Of a DNA stretch of 64,000 nt, positions 22,231 to 32,564 are shown piece by piece; the stretch's first letter is position 1, and each line of letters opens with the position of its first letter. The translations under genes and the position numbers were made by a program. Under the pieces are notes generated by a model that saw nothing but the letters and a program-made list of their open reading frames with translations, was not told the origin of the DNA and did not search any database. The DNA is from Notolepis coatsorum (lineage: Eukaryota > Chordata > Actinopteri > Aulopiformes > Paralepididae): positions 1,471,002 to 1,535,001 of the forward strand of contig CAXASK010000014.1 in NCBI GenBank assembly GCA_963971535.1. Direction: 5' to 3'.

Positions 22231-22345
22231 CAGCCTATTTCCGCGCGACAGCTCCCAAAGCGGGCCTGAAAAGAAAGGCGCTTTACCGTAGTGGCGTGCG
22301 GTGACGAATGCTTCCGCATTCTTGCACTGCTTGCTTGTCATTAAG

Positions 22346-22658
22346 GTACACGCGTAAGGGCCTGGGGGGCAGTAAAGGACAGCCATTACAAAGAATGCAG
22401 TGGAGGTAGGAATCAGACCGCCACACTTTGGGGGGAGAGGGACGCAACAGGAGCACCTCAAACGACGAAAACTTACAGTTTGCGTCGGATGTAAAGTTGT
22501 GCTTAGAGTCGTAAATTAGAGCAACTCCGCCTCCTTTCTTGGAGGTGCGTGTGATATGGGAGCTACTAAAATTAGGGGGTGAAGCCTCGTTTAAGGGCAG
22601 AAAGTCATTAGGTTTAAGCCATGTCTCAGTGAGGCCCAATAAGTCGAGACTATGGTCT
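22346..22658 (-). pseudogene. L2-like LINE on minus strand, endonuclease fragment
   Basis: It encodes GLTETWLKPNDFLPLNEA and KKGGGVALIYDSKHNFTSD, the ETWL and GGG-A blocks of an APE-type LINE endonuclease. It continues, past the inverted-repeat insertion, into 21401-20148. The 5' end is missing where the DIRS-like terminus starts. Confidence 0.8.
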
Positions 22659-22761
22659 GTTATATATCAACTGGCTATCGCGTCGCGCTCTGCCTACTGA
22701 GATATAACTCATCATCTCTAGCACCTAGTGTGCTCCAGGAAACAACAACAAATGCACCCAC

Positions 22762-23795
22762 TTGCACGTGACCATGCCTCACCCTTCCTCTTTCGTTAAC
22801 AACGCGGAAGCAGCTAGATGCACTTCGGAACTGGAGATTGTTATGAAGCAGAAGGTGAAATTACACAATGTTGGGAATTCGCCAGATGTTCGCCAGCCCA
22901 CGGAACCTTCTCGGCACGTCCTGACAGCACGACGGCCATATCCTGTTTGTTCCTCGTCGCATGACAGCAGACCGAGGGACTTCGCTCAGCGACTGGCAGT
23001 CGAGCCGCGGTGCGCCCAGGTAGGGCCTGTATTAGCAGGCATCGGTATATCTAATACTGCTTGTTGTCTCGTGAGACAGCTGGGTGATGTATTGGCGCCG
23101 GGGGCAGGATATTTGGATGAACGTGGTCATCATGACTCACTTTTGGATGTTTTTCCAAATATCCTAGCGTGCGCAGCTAATGCTAATGCTAAGATGCTTG
23201 GGGCGCCGTTCCCATGTGCCCCGCAGGGGCTGTCACCACTCTTCCCTCCTCTTAACCGTTTCATTGCTGAAGGTCAATTGGTGTCTAATGTTGAGGGTTT
23301 TGCTGAGGCTTTTTTACCCTTTACACGGGTGGATGGGCTGACGACAGGGCCCAGGACAGGTGTGCCATGCTTAGAGGAGCAGGTAGCATCGGTCCTTTGC
23401 CCTGGCATGGTTAAACGTATCCCACCCGGAAGCCGACGCCGGAGGGCGAGTCGGCCCGGCAGGTGGCTGAGTGGGCTGATGAAGCTTATACCGCCGCGGG
23501 ACGGAATTTAGCAGCAACCAATAACATTGCTCAATTGGCTGCTTTTCTGTCCAAAATGGTGTCGGGTAGTGGGGCCTTGGGGCCAGCCGACATCAAAAAC
23601 ATTGCGCGTGTTTTTGAGGTTATACAGCTTTTGACCCAGCCGCAAGCTATAACCGCAGGGAGGGCTAGGATGCTGTCAACACTTGTTCACAGGCATCTTT
23701 GGTTGGAACAGTCTCCCCTTGAGGAGGAGAGGAGACTTCCCCTCCTCAGGGCTTCCCTCTCCGTAGAGGGACTTTTTGGCACGGGCGGTATTTGA
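22762..23795 (+). pseudogene. DIRS-like gag region, frameshifted
   Basis: Two overlapping frames (22762-23511 and 23463-23795) contain EGQLVSNVEGFAEAFLPF, then the second-frame AEWADEAYTAAGRNLAATNN and HLWLEQSPLEEERRLPLL. This HLWL-type C-terminal block is usual in fish DIRS gag proteins in my recollection. A single frameshift near 23480 separates the frames. No catalytic motif is expected. Confidence 0.6.
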
Positions 23796-24637
23796 CCTGG
23801 GCCCCACACCGCCCCACACCACGCAGCCAGAGGTGAGAGCACGGCCTCGACAGCGGCTGCGGCGAGGCCCCCGACCCCGGCCATGTTTCCCCCACCTGAG
23901 ATACCCTGGGCACAAAGAAAACAGGTGATCACAAGGCTGACAGCCTCGGCGGTCGAGGGATCGGCTACATTAGATGAGCACGCCCTAAAAAAACGTCACC
24001 GTCTAGCTGTGTCTAGCACGCTCTCCGGTTACTCCCCCCCTACACTACGGGACACAGGGCTCTGATTTGTTCCCTTTGGCTGCGGGCCGCGTTCTTCCAG
24101 TAAAATGCAAGCGGCCCCACATTTCGCTTCTCATGGGGACAGGGGCTGACACCCAGTTGCTAGCTAGGCCTGGGTCTGCCTATGAGAATGCTGTGTTGTC
24201 AAGCGGCTCCCACACCACACGTCCTGCGTCTGTATTTGGTGAGCCTGGTGTTGTGTCTGTCGACGGAGCAGGTTTCCCTGTATCTAAAAAAGGTTGTCAG
24301 ATAGGGAACTCTAGGCCCAGGAGGTCGCAGCGTGAGTTCCCCCAGCCCCGCCCTCGCCAGGCCGGGTATCACGTTGGTGCCTCCGCCGACCGGTAGACTG
24401 GCGGTGGTCAGTCAGGCATGCGTGATTTGGGTGGTAGTAATATCACTACAGCGCTACGGTGTGTAGGGACTCACCCTATCGGGCAGTGTGGGGACCACAC
24501 ACCTTGCATGTCCAGCTGCAGAGCAGACTGTCCTCAGCAGTCTATGCCGGGAAGATGCTCAGCAGGGGAGCCTATGTCACCAGGGGTGATGGCCGCTCTC
24601 CCCGTATCAGACCGGCCCTTTCTGTCAGGGTCCCCCC

Positions 24638-25690
24638 TTGGGTGCGATTGCTTTGTTGGTAGAGTCAGGGTGCGATATCCCGACTCCGCGAGACACCCTG
24701 CTCGCGCGGTTGGCGAGTCCAGGGTTGGCAACACACAGCGGGAGGGACCGGGCCTCCTATCTACGGTTCCTGGCGGACCAGCGGCAGTTGGCTGCGGGTG
24801 CGTTTTGTGATTATCATCACGTATGGCTACAGCAGTGCCATATGTCGAGGTGGATGGAGAGAACGCTGAGGGCGGGGCTGGTGTTACAGTTTTCACAACC
24901 CCACCCTCCATTTTTGGGTTTGGTACAGACCCTCTTGTCAGGGTCCGCGGCAGTGACAGCTCTGGCTGACGAGATCCAATCTCTGTTGACGAAGCAGGCC
25001 ATCGTCGTGGTCCCAAGGGAGGACGTGATGCGTGGCGTTTACTCCCGCTATTTTCTGGTGCCCAAGAAATCGGGAGGTGTCAGACCTATACTGGACCTGT
25101 CCGCGTTCAATCGTATGATTGTGGCGAGAAGGTTCCGAATGTTGACCGTCAAACACCTGTTAAGCGCTGTCAGAGTGGGAGACTGGTTCACCTCCATAGA
25201 CCTGAAGGATGCGTATTTTCACATCCCGATCTTCCCTCCTAACAGGAAATTCCTACGCTTCCTGTTTCAGGGCGTAGCGTACAAGTACCAGAGGCTGCCC
25301 TTCGGCTACTCTCTGGCTCCTCGCACTTTCACCAAGTGCGTAGTGACCGCGCTGGACCCTCTGCGTCATCAGGGGATACGAATCTTGTTCTACCTCGACG
25401 ACATTCTGGTCCTCAGCCGGTCACATTGGTTGTGCGAGGGCATTGCCCTTTGCTACACGTTGGCTGGACAGGTTCCCCCCGGGGGCGGCAGGGCGCACTC
25501 CACTCGTGGTGTGGTTGCCTCTGCTGCCCTGTTAGGGGGGGCCTGGGTGGAGGACATTTGTGCTGTGGCCTCCTGGTCCTCCTCGAGTCCTTTCGTTAGG
25601 TTTTACCTCATGGACATGTCTGGGGGTTCTGTCTCCCAGGCGGTCCTGAGGTCCGGGACCTCTCCTGCATCCCGCCATCAGGTGGGCTAG
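24638..25690 (+). pseudogene. DIRS-like reverse transcriptase
   Basis: From about residue 110 of the frame the RT fingers and palm are clear: YSRYFLVPKKSGGVRPILDL, SIDLKDAYFHIPIFPPNRKF, RLPFGYSLAPRTFTK and the catalytic YLDDILVLS at about 25390-25416. These are DIRS-group signatures. The frame drifts after YLDD into sequence without RNase H motifs, so the gene is disrupted there. The start is not meaningful because the upstream part is broken. Confidence 0.83.
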
Positions 25691-26007
25691 CAGGGGTGTG
25701 TGGGTGTGGGCCGTGGGGAGCTGTGTCACACGTGGTCCGGCTCGCGCTGTGCGTTCAGGGGGCCTTGGTTCCCCCCCTTTTTCGGACTTTGGTGGAGTTG
25801 ACTGCCTCCCCCCCTTCGTTAGGACGGGCGGGTGGACGGGACTCCCCTCGTCCCTGGCTGGGGCTCACGGGCCCTCAGGGGGTGCATTTGTACGGGCCAC
25901 GCGTCTGCTCTGCCCTTATCTCAGTAGGCAGAGCAGGACGCGATAGCCAGTTGATATATAACGTAAGGTTATCCTATAACCCTAGTTATATGATACTGGC
26001 TGAGCGT

Positions 26008-26092
26008 CCCAATCCAATCCAATCCACTTTATTTATATAGCACATTTAAAACAACAAAGTTGACCAAAGTGCTGTACAAGTCCACAAACATA
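26008..26092. repeat. LINE/SINE-type 3' tail
   Basis: A (aatcc)n stretch and 'actttatttatatagcacat' plus 'gaccaaagtgctgtac' resemble the conserved tails of fish LINEs and SINEs. It is too short to assign to a family. Confidence 0.5.
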
Positions 26093-26966
26093 CACTGTAA
26101 AATTTTTCACCCTAAAGTTACAATAAATTACTGGCAATATTTTGCATGACTTTTACAGTAAGATTCACAATAATTTACTGTGAATGGCTTCACAGCAATG
26201 TGTTGTACTTTCACAGTAATGGTAGTACAATACATTGTTGTAATTTCACAACTTCATACTGTAAGAAATTACTGTGATATTACAATAAATTACTGGCAAT
26301 ATTTTGCATGACTTTTACAGTAAGATTCACAATAATTTACTGTGAATGGCTTCACAGCAATGTGTGGTAATTTCACAGTAATGGTAGTACAATACATTGT
26401 TGTAATTTCACAACTTCATACTGTAAGAAATTACTGTGATATTACAATAAATTACTGGCAATATTTTGCATGACTTTTACAGTAAGATTCACAATAATTT
26501 ACTGTGAATGGCTTCACAGCAATGTGTTGTAATTTCACAGTAATGGTAGTACAATACATTGTTGTAATTTCACAACTTCTAACAGTAAGAAATTACTGTG
26601 ATATCACATTATTCTGTTGTATATATATTACAACAATGTATTGTGACTTCACAACATCAAATTGTAAGAAATTACTGTAATATCACATTATTTTGTTGTA
26701 TATATATTACAACAATGTATTGTGACTTCACAACATCAAATTGTAAGAAATTACTGTAATATCACATTATTTTGTTGTATATATATTACAACAATGTATT
26801 GTGACTTCACAACATCAAATTGTAAGAAATTACTGTAATATCACATTATTTTGTTGTATATATATTACAACAATGTATTGTGACTTCACAACATCAAATT
26901 GTAAGAAATTACTGTAATATCACATTATTTTGTTGTATATATATTACAACAATGTATTGTGTATTT
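26093..26966. mobile_element. CACTG-type terminus with subterminal tandem repeats
   Basis: CACTGTAAAA at 26093 looks like a CACTA/EnSpm left end. It is followed by three copies of a 161-bp repeat starting near 26128, 26289 and 26451 (with 'ttttacagtaagattcac'), then about four copies of a 79-bp repeat (26641-26957, 'ttgtgacttcacaacatc'). All carry short palindromic ttacagtaa-like words. A matching TTTTACAGTG right end was not seen to 64000, apart from a chance occurrence within both gypsy LTRs. So this is either an element extending beyond the window or a broken one. Confidence 0.6.
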
Positions 26967-27485
26967 ACAATAGCCTACATGTATTTTTGTAGTCCAGCTC
27001 CAGTACACTTCCTGAAGGTCACACTTTGGTTTCCTGTTGTGTTTAATCACGTCATCCTATTGTATCTTGACATGAAACTATTGTATGAGCCTCCTCCAGA
27101 AGTATACTGGAGCTGGGGACTATAGAGTTATGCATGTCTATCATTGTAAATTGACTGTTATTTTGCCAAATTATATAATATAATAATTATTATTTTTCAA
27201 TTATTTTGTTGGCAAGTCTTTTGCATTACTTTTCAGACTTGCCAACAAAATAATTGAATAATAATAATTATTATATTATATAATTTGGCAAAATAACAGT
27301 CAATTTACAATGGTATGCATAACTGTATAGTCCCCAGCTCCAGTATACTTCTGGAGGAAGCTCATACAATAGTTTCCTGTCAAATACTATTGGATGACGT
27401 GATTAATCATGACAGAAAACCAAAGTGTGAGCTTCTGCCAGGAAGTATACTGCGCTGGACTTCAAAAATGCACGTAGGCTATTGT
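26967..27485. repeat. Long imperfect palindrome, arms of about 250 bp
   Basis: 26967-27219 is the near reverse complement of 27235-27485, with a spacer of about 15 bp. Matching blocks include ccagaagtatactggagctg, cattgtaaattgactgttat and aattattttgttggcaagtc. It could fold into one long hairpin. It has no coding capacity. It is either a foldback-type mobile element or an inverted duplication. Confidence 0.9.
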
Positions 27486-27515
27486 ACATTAAAAACAACA
27501 GTCCAAACGCACAAA

Positions 27516-27735
27516 TGAGGTAAGCCAGCATTTATTGTCAAAAGACATAGAATTATTACAAATAATTACACGAGGTAAGCCGGCATTTATTGTCAAAAGA
27601 CAGAATTATTACAAATAATTACATGAGGTAAGCCAGCATTTATTGTCAAAAGACAGAATTATTACAAATAATTACACGAGGTAAGCCGGCATTTATTGTC
27701 AAAAGACAGAATTATTACAAGTAATTATATACAAA
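27516..27735. repeat. 53-bp tandem repeat, four copies
   Basis: The unit contains gaggtaagccggcatttatt and ttgtcaaaagacagaattat. The last copy leads into the longer array that follows, which reuses the 'ttgtcaaaagacagaat' part. Confidence 0.85.
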
Positions 27736-30105
27736 GAATTATATTCTTATTCTTGAAATGGTAAATGGCTGTTTTCTTTTTTACAATTTGTGCACATTTT
27801 ACCCATAGGAAAATCCTGCTTGTTGTACAAGTATCGCAGAGAAAATTCAAAGGTACTCAGTTGCACAAGAGTTTCGGACAGAGAAACGCAATGGTTTGAA
27901 AGCTCGGCGTTGCTAATAAACATTTTAAATATTATTTTATAAACTGTTGGTCAACACTGCCCAAAACGGCTTTAGCTGACTGATGCGCCTTGCACATCGA
28001 GCGTTTCGCCAGTTCTTCAGAGTTAATTATGGGATTTTATTGTCAAAAGACAGAATTATATTACAAAGAATTATATTCTTATTCTTGAAATGTTAAATGG
28101 CTGTTTTCTTTCTTCTTTTATATACAATTTGTGCACATTTTACCCATAGGAAAATCCCATATTAACTCTGAAGAACTGGTCCTCTGCGAAACGCTCGTTG
28201 TACAAGTATCGCAGAGAAAATTCAAAGGTACTCACAGTTGCATGAGAGTTTCGAACAGAGAAATGCAATGGTTTGAAAGCTCGGCGTTGCTAATAAACAT
28301 TTTAAATATTATTTTATAAACTGCTGGTCAACACTGCTCAAAACGGCAAAACTAAGACAAAGTAATCATATTCGTAAGTAAAATGGTAAATGGCTGCTTT
28401 TTTTTCTTCTTTTTTTACATATTTGTGCACATTTTACCCATAGGAAAATCCCATATTAACTGTGAAGAACTGGTCCTCTGCGAAACGCTTGTTGTACAAG
28501 TATTGCAGAGAAAATTCAAAGGTACTCACAGTTGCATGAGGGTTTCGGACAGAGAAACGCAATGGTTTGAAAGCTCGGCATTGCTAATAAACATTTTAAA
28601 TATTATTTTATAAACTTCTGGTCAACACTGCTCAAAACGGCTTTAGCTGACTGATGCACCTTGTACGACGAGCATTTCGCCAGTTCTTCAGAGTTAATTA
28701 TGGGATTTTATTGTCAAAAGACAGAATTATTACAAAGAATTATATTCTTATTCTTGAAATGGTAAATGGCTGTTTTCTTTTTTACAATTTGTGCACATTT
28801 TACCCATAGGAAAATCCCGCTCGTTGTACAAGTATCGCAGAGAAAATTCAAAGGTACTCACAGTTGCATGAGGGTTTCAGACAGAGAAACGCAATGGTTT
28901 GAAAGCTCGGCATTGCTAATAAACATTTTAAATATTATTTTATAAACTTCTGGTCAACACTGCTCAAAACGGCTTTAGCTGACTGATGCACCTTGTACGA
29001 CGAGCGTTTCGCCAGTTCTTCAGAGTTAATTATGGGATTTTATTGTCAAAAGACAGAATTATTGCAAAGAATTATATTCTTATTCTTGAAATGGTAAATG
29101 GCTGTTTTCTTTTTTACAATTTGTGCACATTTTACCCATAGGAAAATCCCGCTCGTTGTACAAGTATCGCAGAGAAAATTCAAAGGTACTCACAGTTGCA
29201 TGAGGGTTTCAGACAGAGAAACGCAATGGTTTGAAAGCTCGGCATTGCTAATAAACATTTTAAATATTATTTTATAAACTTCTGGTCAACACTGCTCAAA
29301 ACGGCTTTAGCTGACTGATGCACCTTGTACGACGAGCGTTTCGCCAGTTCTTCAGAGTTAATTATGGGATTTTATTGTCAAAAGACAGAATTATTACAAA
29401 GAATTATATTCTTATTCTTGAAATGGTAAATGGCTGTTTTCTTTTTTACAATTTGTGCACATTTTACCCATAGGAAAATCCCGCTCGTTGTACAAGTATC
29501 GCAGAGAAAATTCAAAGGTACTCACAGTTGCATGAGGGTTTCAGACAGAGAAACGCAATGGTTTGAAAGCTCGGCATTGCTAATAAACATTTTAAATATT
29601 ATTTTATAAACTTCTGGTCAACACTGCTCAAAACGGCTTTAGCTGACTGATGCACCTTGTATGACGAGCGTTTCGCCAGTTCTTCAGAGTTAATTATGGG
29701 ATTTTATTGTCAAAAGACAGAATTATTACAAAGAATTATATTACAAAGAATTATATTCTTATTCTTGAAATGGTAAATGCTGTTTTCTTTTTTACAATTT
29801 GTGCACATTTGACCCATAGGAAAATCCCATATTAACTCTGAAGAACTGGTCCTCTGCGAAACGCTCGTTGTACAAGTATCACAGAGAAAATTCAAAGGTA
29901 CACAGTTGCACGAGAGTTTCGTACAGAGAAACGCAATGGTTTGAAAGCTCGGCGTTGCTAATAAACATTTTAAATATTATTTTATAAACTGCTGGTCAAC
30001 ACTGCTCAAAACGGCAAAACTAAGACAAAGTAATAATATTCGTAAGTAAAATGGTAAATGGCTGTTTTTTTTCTTTTTTTTACAATTTGTGCACATTTTA
30101 CCCAT
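27736..30105. repeat. Tandem array, about 280-375-bp unit, eight copies
   Basis: Copies begin with 'ggtaaatggctgttttctt' near 27760, 28090, 28385, 28760, 29090, 29425, 29770 and 30053. Each full unit contains an internal inverted pair, ttaactctgaagaactgg and its complement ccagttcttcagagttaa, plus gcgtttcg/cgaaacgc. Units can therefore form stem-loops. Short open frames across it are by-products of the repeat. Confidence 0.88.
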
Positions 30106-30237
30106 TCACACACCGACGGGAGCATGTAGGGGTTAAGTGTCTTGCTCAAGGACACATCGACACGCTGCCCGGGGAGGAGCGGGAATCTCCGGATTGCCAG
30201 ACGACTGCTCTACCTCCCGAGCCACTGTCGCCATGAA
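30106..30237 (-). repeat. tRNA-like SINE fragment
   Basis: On the minus strand GGCGACAGTGGCTCGGGAGG resembles the start of a tRNA-derived repeat, and the far part contains tgtccttgagcaagacactt, shared with the copy at 41428-41546. Box B is lost. Confidence 0.6.
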
Positions 30238-30364
30238 ACTAGTACTTCCAGGTCTTACCCGAAAATGGAACTAATGAATACACTTTATGCACTCACTCAA
30301 AAGAACAAAAGAGGCACTCAAAATAACAAAAGAGGCGCAGGGACGACAGGAGCATGACAATTGT

Positions 30365-30687
30365 CTTTGCAAACCATTCAAAGTCTATGAGCTTCCGAAG
30401 AAGGGTGTTCACGTCAGGGGACGACAGGAGAAGGACGATTGTCTATACAGATGCAGACCATTCAAAGTCTATGAGCTTCCGAAGAAGGGTGTTCACGTCA
30501 GGGGACGACAGGAGAAGGACAATTGTCTTTGCAAACCATTCAAAGTCTATGAGCTTCCGAAGAAGGGTGTTCACGTCAGGGGACGACAGGAGAAGGACAA
30601 TTGTCTTTGCAGACCAAAGTTTATGAGCTTACTTACGAAGAAGGGTGTTCACGTCAGGGGACGACAGGAGAAGGACGATTGTCTATG
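30365..30687 (-). repeat. Minisatellite made of the SAMD3-like last-exon end
   Basis: Four copies with 78-84-bp spacing. On the minus strand each reads CTTCTTCGGAAGCTCATAG and ACTTTGAATGGTCTGCA (translated, LRKLIDFEWSA), which matches the end of the SAMD3-like terminal exon on the other side of the gypsy element (FRKLIDFEWSA, about 40120-40175). The array was one block with that exon before the gypsy insertion. Confidence 0.85.
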
Positions 30688-32497
30688 TGTAGCAGTCTGG
30701 AAAATATGGTATATTATTCAGAACTGCTGACTGTGTTTATATCCCTTTTTGTACACAAAGACATTCTAACTAGTGTCATTGATTCACACGAACAATGACA
30801 CAAACGTCCCCGTTCCAAGAGCATGTGAATACGGATCATAAATGACAGTATTGATTCATATTTTACAGTGCGTCTCCCCGTGTGACTGGCAGGCGGGACC
30901 AGCAGGGGGCAGTAGCAGGCAGAGAGTGGCGGAGAGAGCTGAGAGATGATAAAGAGAGGAGTGCAGCGGAAGTCGTTCTCTTCTCGGCAGTGAACTTGAC
31001 CACGAGAAGTCACGTCTAACGGGGGAGCTCTAGACAGCCCCGTTGCTGACGTTTATGCCGGAGTGCCCCGTGGAACCGTGACGGGTGATAGGAAGTACTG
31101 GCTAGTGGAGACGATATCCTAGCAGTACCAGTGTTATGATATTACGAACATTAAGTGCAGAGTCGGGCACTAAGAGTCGAGTTATACCTAGTTACAGTGA
31201 GCGGTATAAGTAGCGTGCGGCTAAGGTTCACAGTAGCATTGCTCGTGTTATACCTAGTTACAGTGACGGTATAGTCTGCGTGCCAGAGACGTACGGGACA
31301 TCCAAGCAGTCTGCCCGGGCGTCAACAGCTGTCTGCACCGGAGAGCAGCAGCACACCCTGCCCCAGGCTGCCTGCAGGACACGGGGAGTTCTTTACCACC
31401 GGCAGAGTTCGCCCAGCACCAGCTCAGCCAGCACTGCCTCTCTGCTATAGCTCCGCCTGCTAGCCCCTGCGGCGCGAGTGTTCGACGCCATCTTGCCTCC
31501 CGGACAACAGTGGAGTGACGAGGCGGCCATTTCGGATGAGTACAAACGAGCATTGATGCTCCCGACTCCATATACAGTATACAGTGTGGTGCTGCCCGCG
31601 GGCGAAGTTAACGTTGTTAACCACAGTTCAATAGGGGTACCCCAGACAATATATACCGGTATTAGCATAGGACTTTTGCAAGGTATTTTGTGGGCTCACT
31701 CTTTTATTTTATTCCTTTTCTTTGAGCGTGATAAGGTGTGTATTTCCTAAATAATTCCCGTTCTGTGAATCCCTTTATTCTCTTCCCTATGCTCCCCCCT
31801 TCCTTCCCCATATTCTCAACCGGGGACAGTAAGAGTGTAATTCCTTAAAGAAGGTGAATACTGTGGTCCGCCCAGACGTGGGCAGCGTTTAGTCTGGGTA
31901 CCTGAGAGCACTTGGTGCCTGTGTGTGATACTGTAATTGACTTATGCTAATAATTCATGCCAGTAATTATTGTATGGATACCCATGGTGCAGTAATCACC
32001 AGCCGTAGCTTTGTTGTAACCAGGCTGAGTTACAATACAGTCATCCAGAGCGGGAGCACTGTGTGTGTCTTTCATTATTTCTAACCCTAACCCTAACCCT
32101 TTGCTACGGGTAATATATGTAATCGTAACCCCTTGCTATTCTACCTTTTCCATTGTAAGGGTTCTGGTCGTCTCACTAAGGGAGGGTACTGCTTGCGGGG
32201 GGAACCCAGTTATTTCTCTACCATCCGGTCAGTAGGTGTGGGAGGGAAAAAGGGGCAACTGTGGAGGGTGAGGGTGTGTTGGGGAGTACTGCGGACTACT
32301 CCAGAGAGAGGGAGGAAGACCAGAGTACCGGACCAGGTTTGTAAACCCTGGGCCTCATTCACCCCCACTACCAGCCTCCAGTTGACGCTCCGGACCCCAA
32401 AGACGGAGGTGCAGCTGGCCAGGGTGCTACTGTGTCTCGCTACCTATTGACCGCACCCCACAGTTCCCACGAAGCAGGGATAATCCACCCTGCTACA
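30688..32497 (+). repeat. Gypsy 5' LTR
   Basis: 1810 bp, TGTAGCAG to CTGCTACA. It contains three telomere-type repeats (ctaaccctaaccctaaccc, near 32080-32100). Promoter elements cannot be assigned with confidence. The small open frames within it are repeated exactly in the 3' LTR and are not genes. Confidence 0.96.
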
Positions 32498-32520
32498 TTT
32501 GGCGTCACGAACAGGATCAA
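32498..32520 (+). promoter_or_regulatory. Gypsy primer-binding site
   Basis: TTTGGCGTCACGAACAGGAT starts directly after the 5' LTR, with the TGG expected opposite a tRNA CCA end. The tRNA species is not assigned. Confidence 0.75.
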
Positions 32521-32564
32521 CATCCTACTCCACTCCCTTGTAAGTGACGACCCAGAGACCTGAG

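Larger units (their letters stand above)
21402..22345. mobile_element. Inverted-repeat element with tRNA-like segment and telomere-like repeats
   Basis: Ends ttaatgacaagcaagcag and ctgcttgcttgtcattaa are a perfect inverted pair of at least 38 bp, and TTAA lies at both edges, as in piggyBac-type insertions. Inside are a second copy of the left end (about 21445-21485), a GC-rich block, a tRNA-like segment (21683-21760), a T-rich stop and a three-copy array of about 140 bp built from ggttaagg. No transposase is present. It interrupts the L2 endonuclease reading and is therefore younger than that LINE. Confidence 0.75.
22659..26007 (+). mobile_element. DIRS-like tyrosine-recombinase-type retroelement, degraded
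   Basis: The left end has tgttatatatcaactggctat followed by cgcg and ctctgcctactgagata, and the right end (about 25915-26005) carries its reverse complement. These inverted terminal repeats are typical of DIRS elements. The body has a gag-like region in two frames and a DIRS-type RT. Tyrosine recombinase and methyltransferase regions, expected after RT in intact elements, are not found, so the 3' half is deleted or unrecognisable. The stretch 23800-24640 has only broken frames. Confidence 0.8.

Noticed and set aside
27736..30105. CRISPR-like array
   Set aside because: Repeats are hundreds of bases long with no unique spacers, and the organism is a eukaryote.
31254..31571. Minus-strand 105-codon frame starting MESGASMLVC, repeated at 38867-39184
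   Set aside because: It lies in the LTRs and exists twice only because the LTRs are duplicates; no similarity to a known protein.
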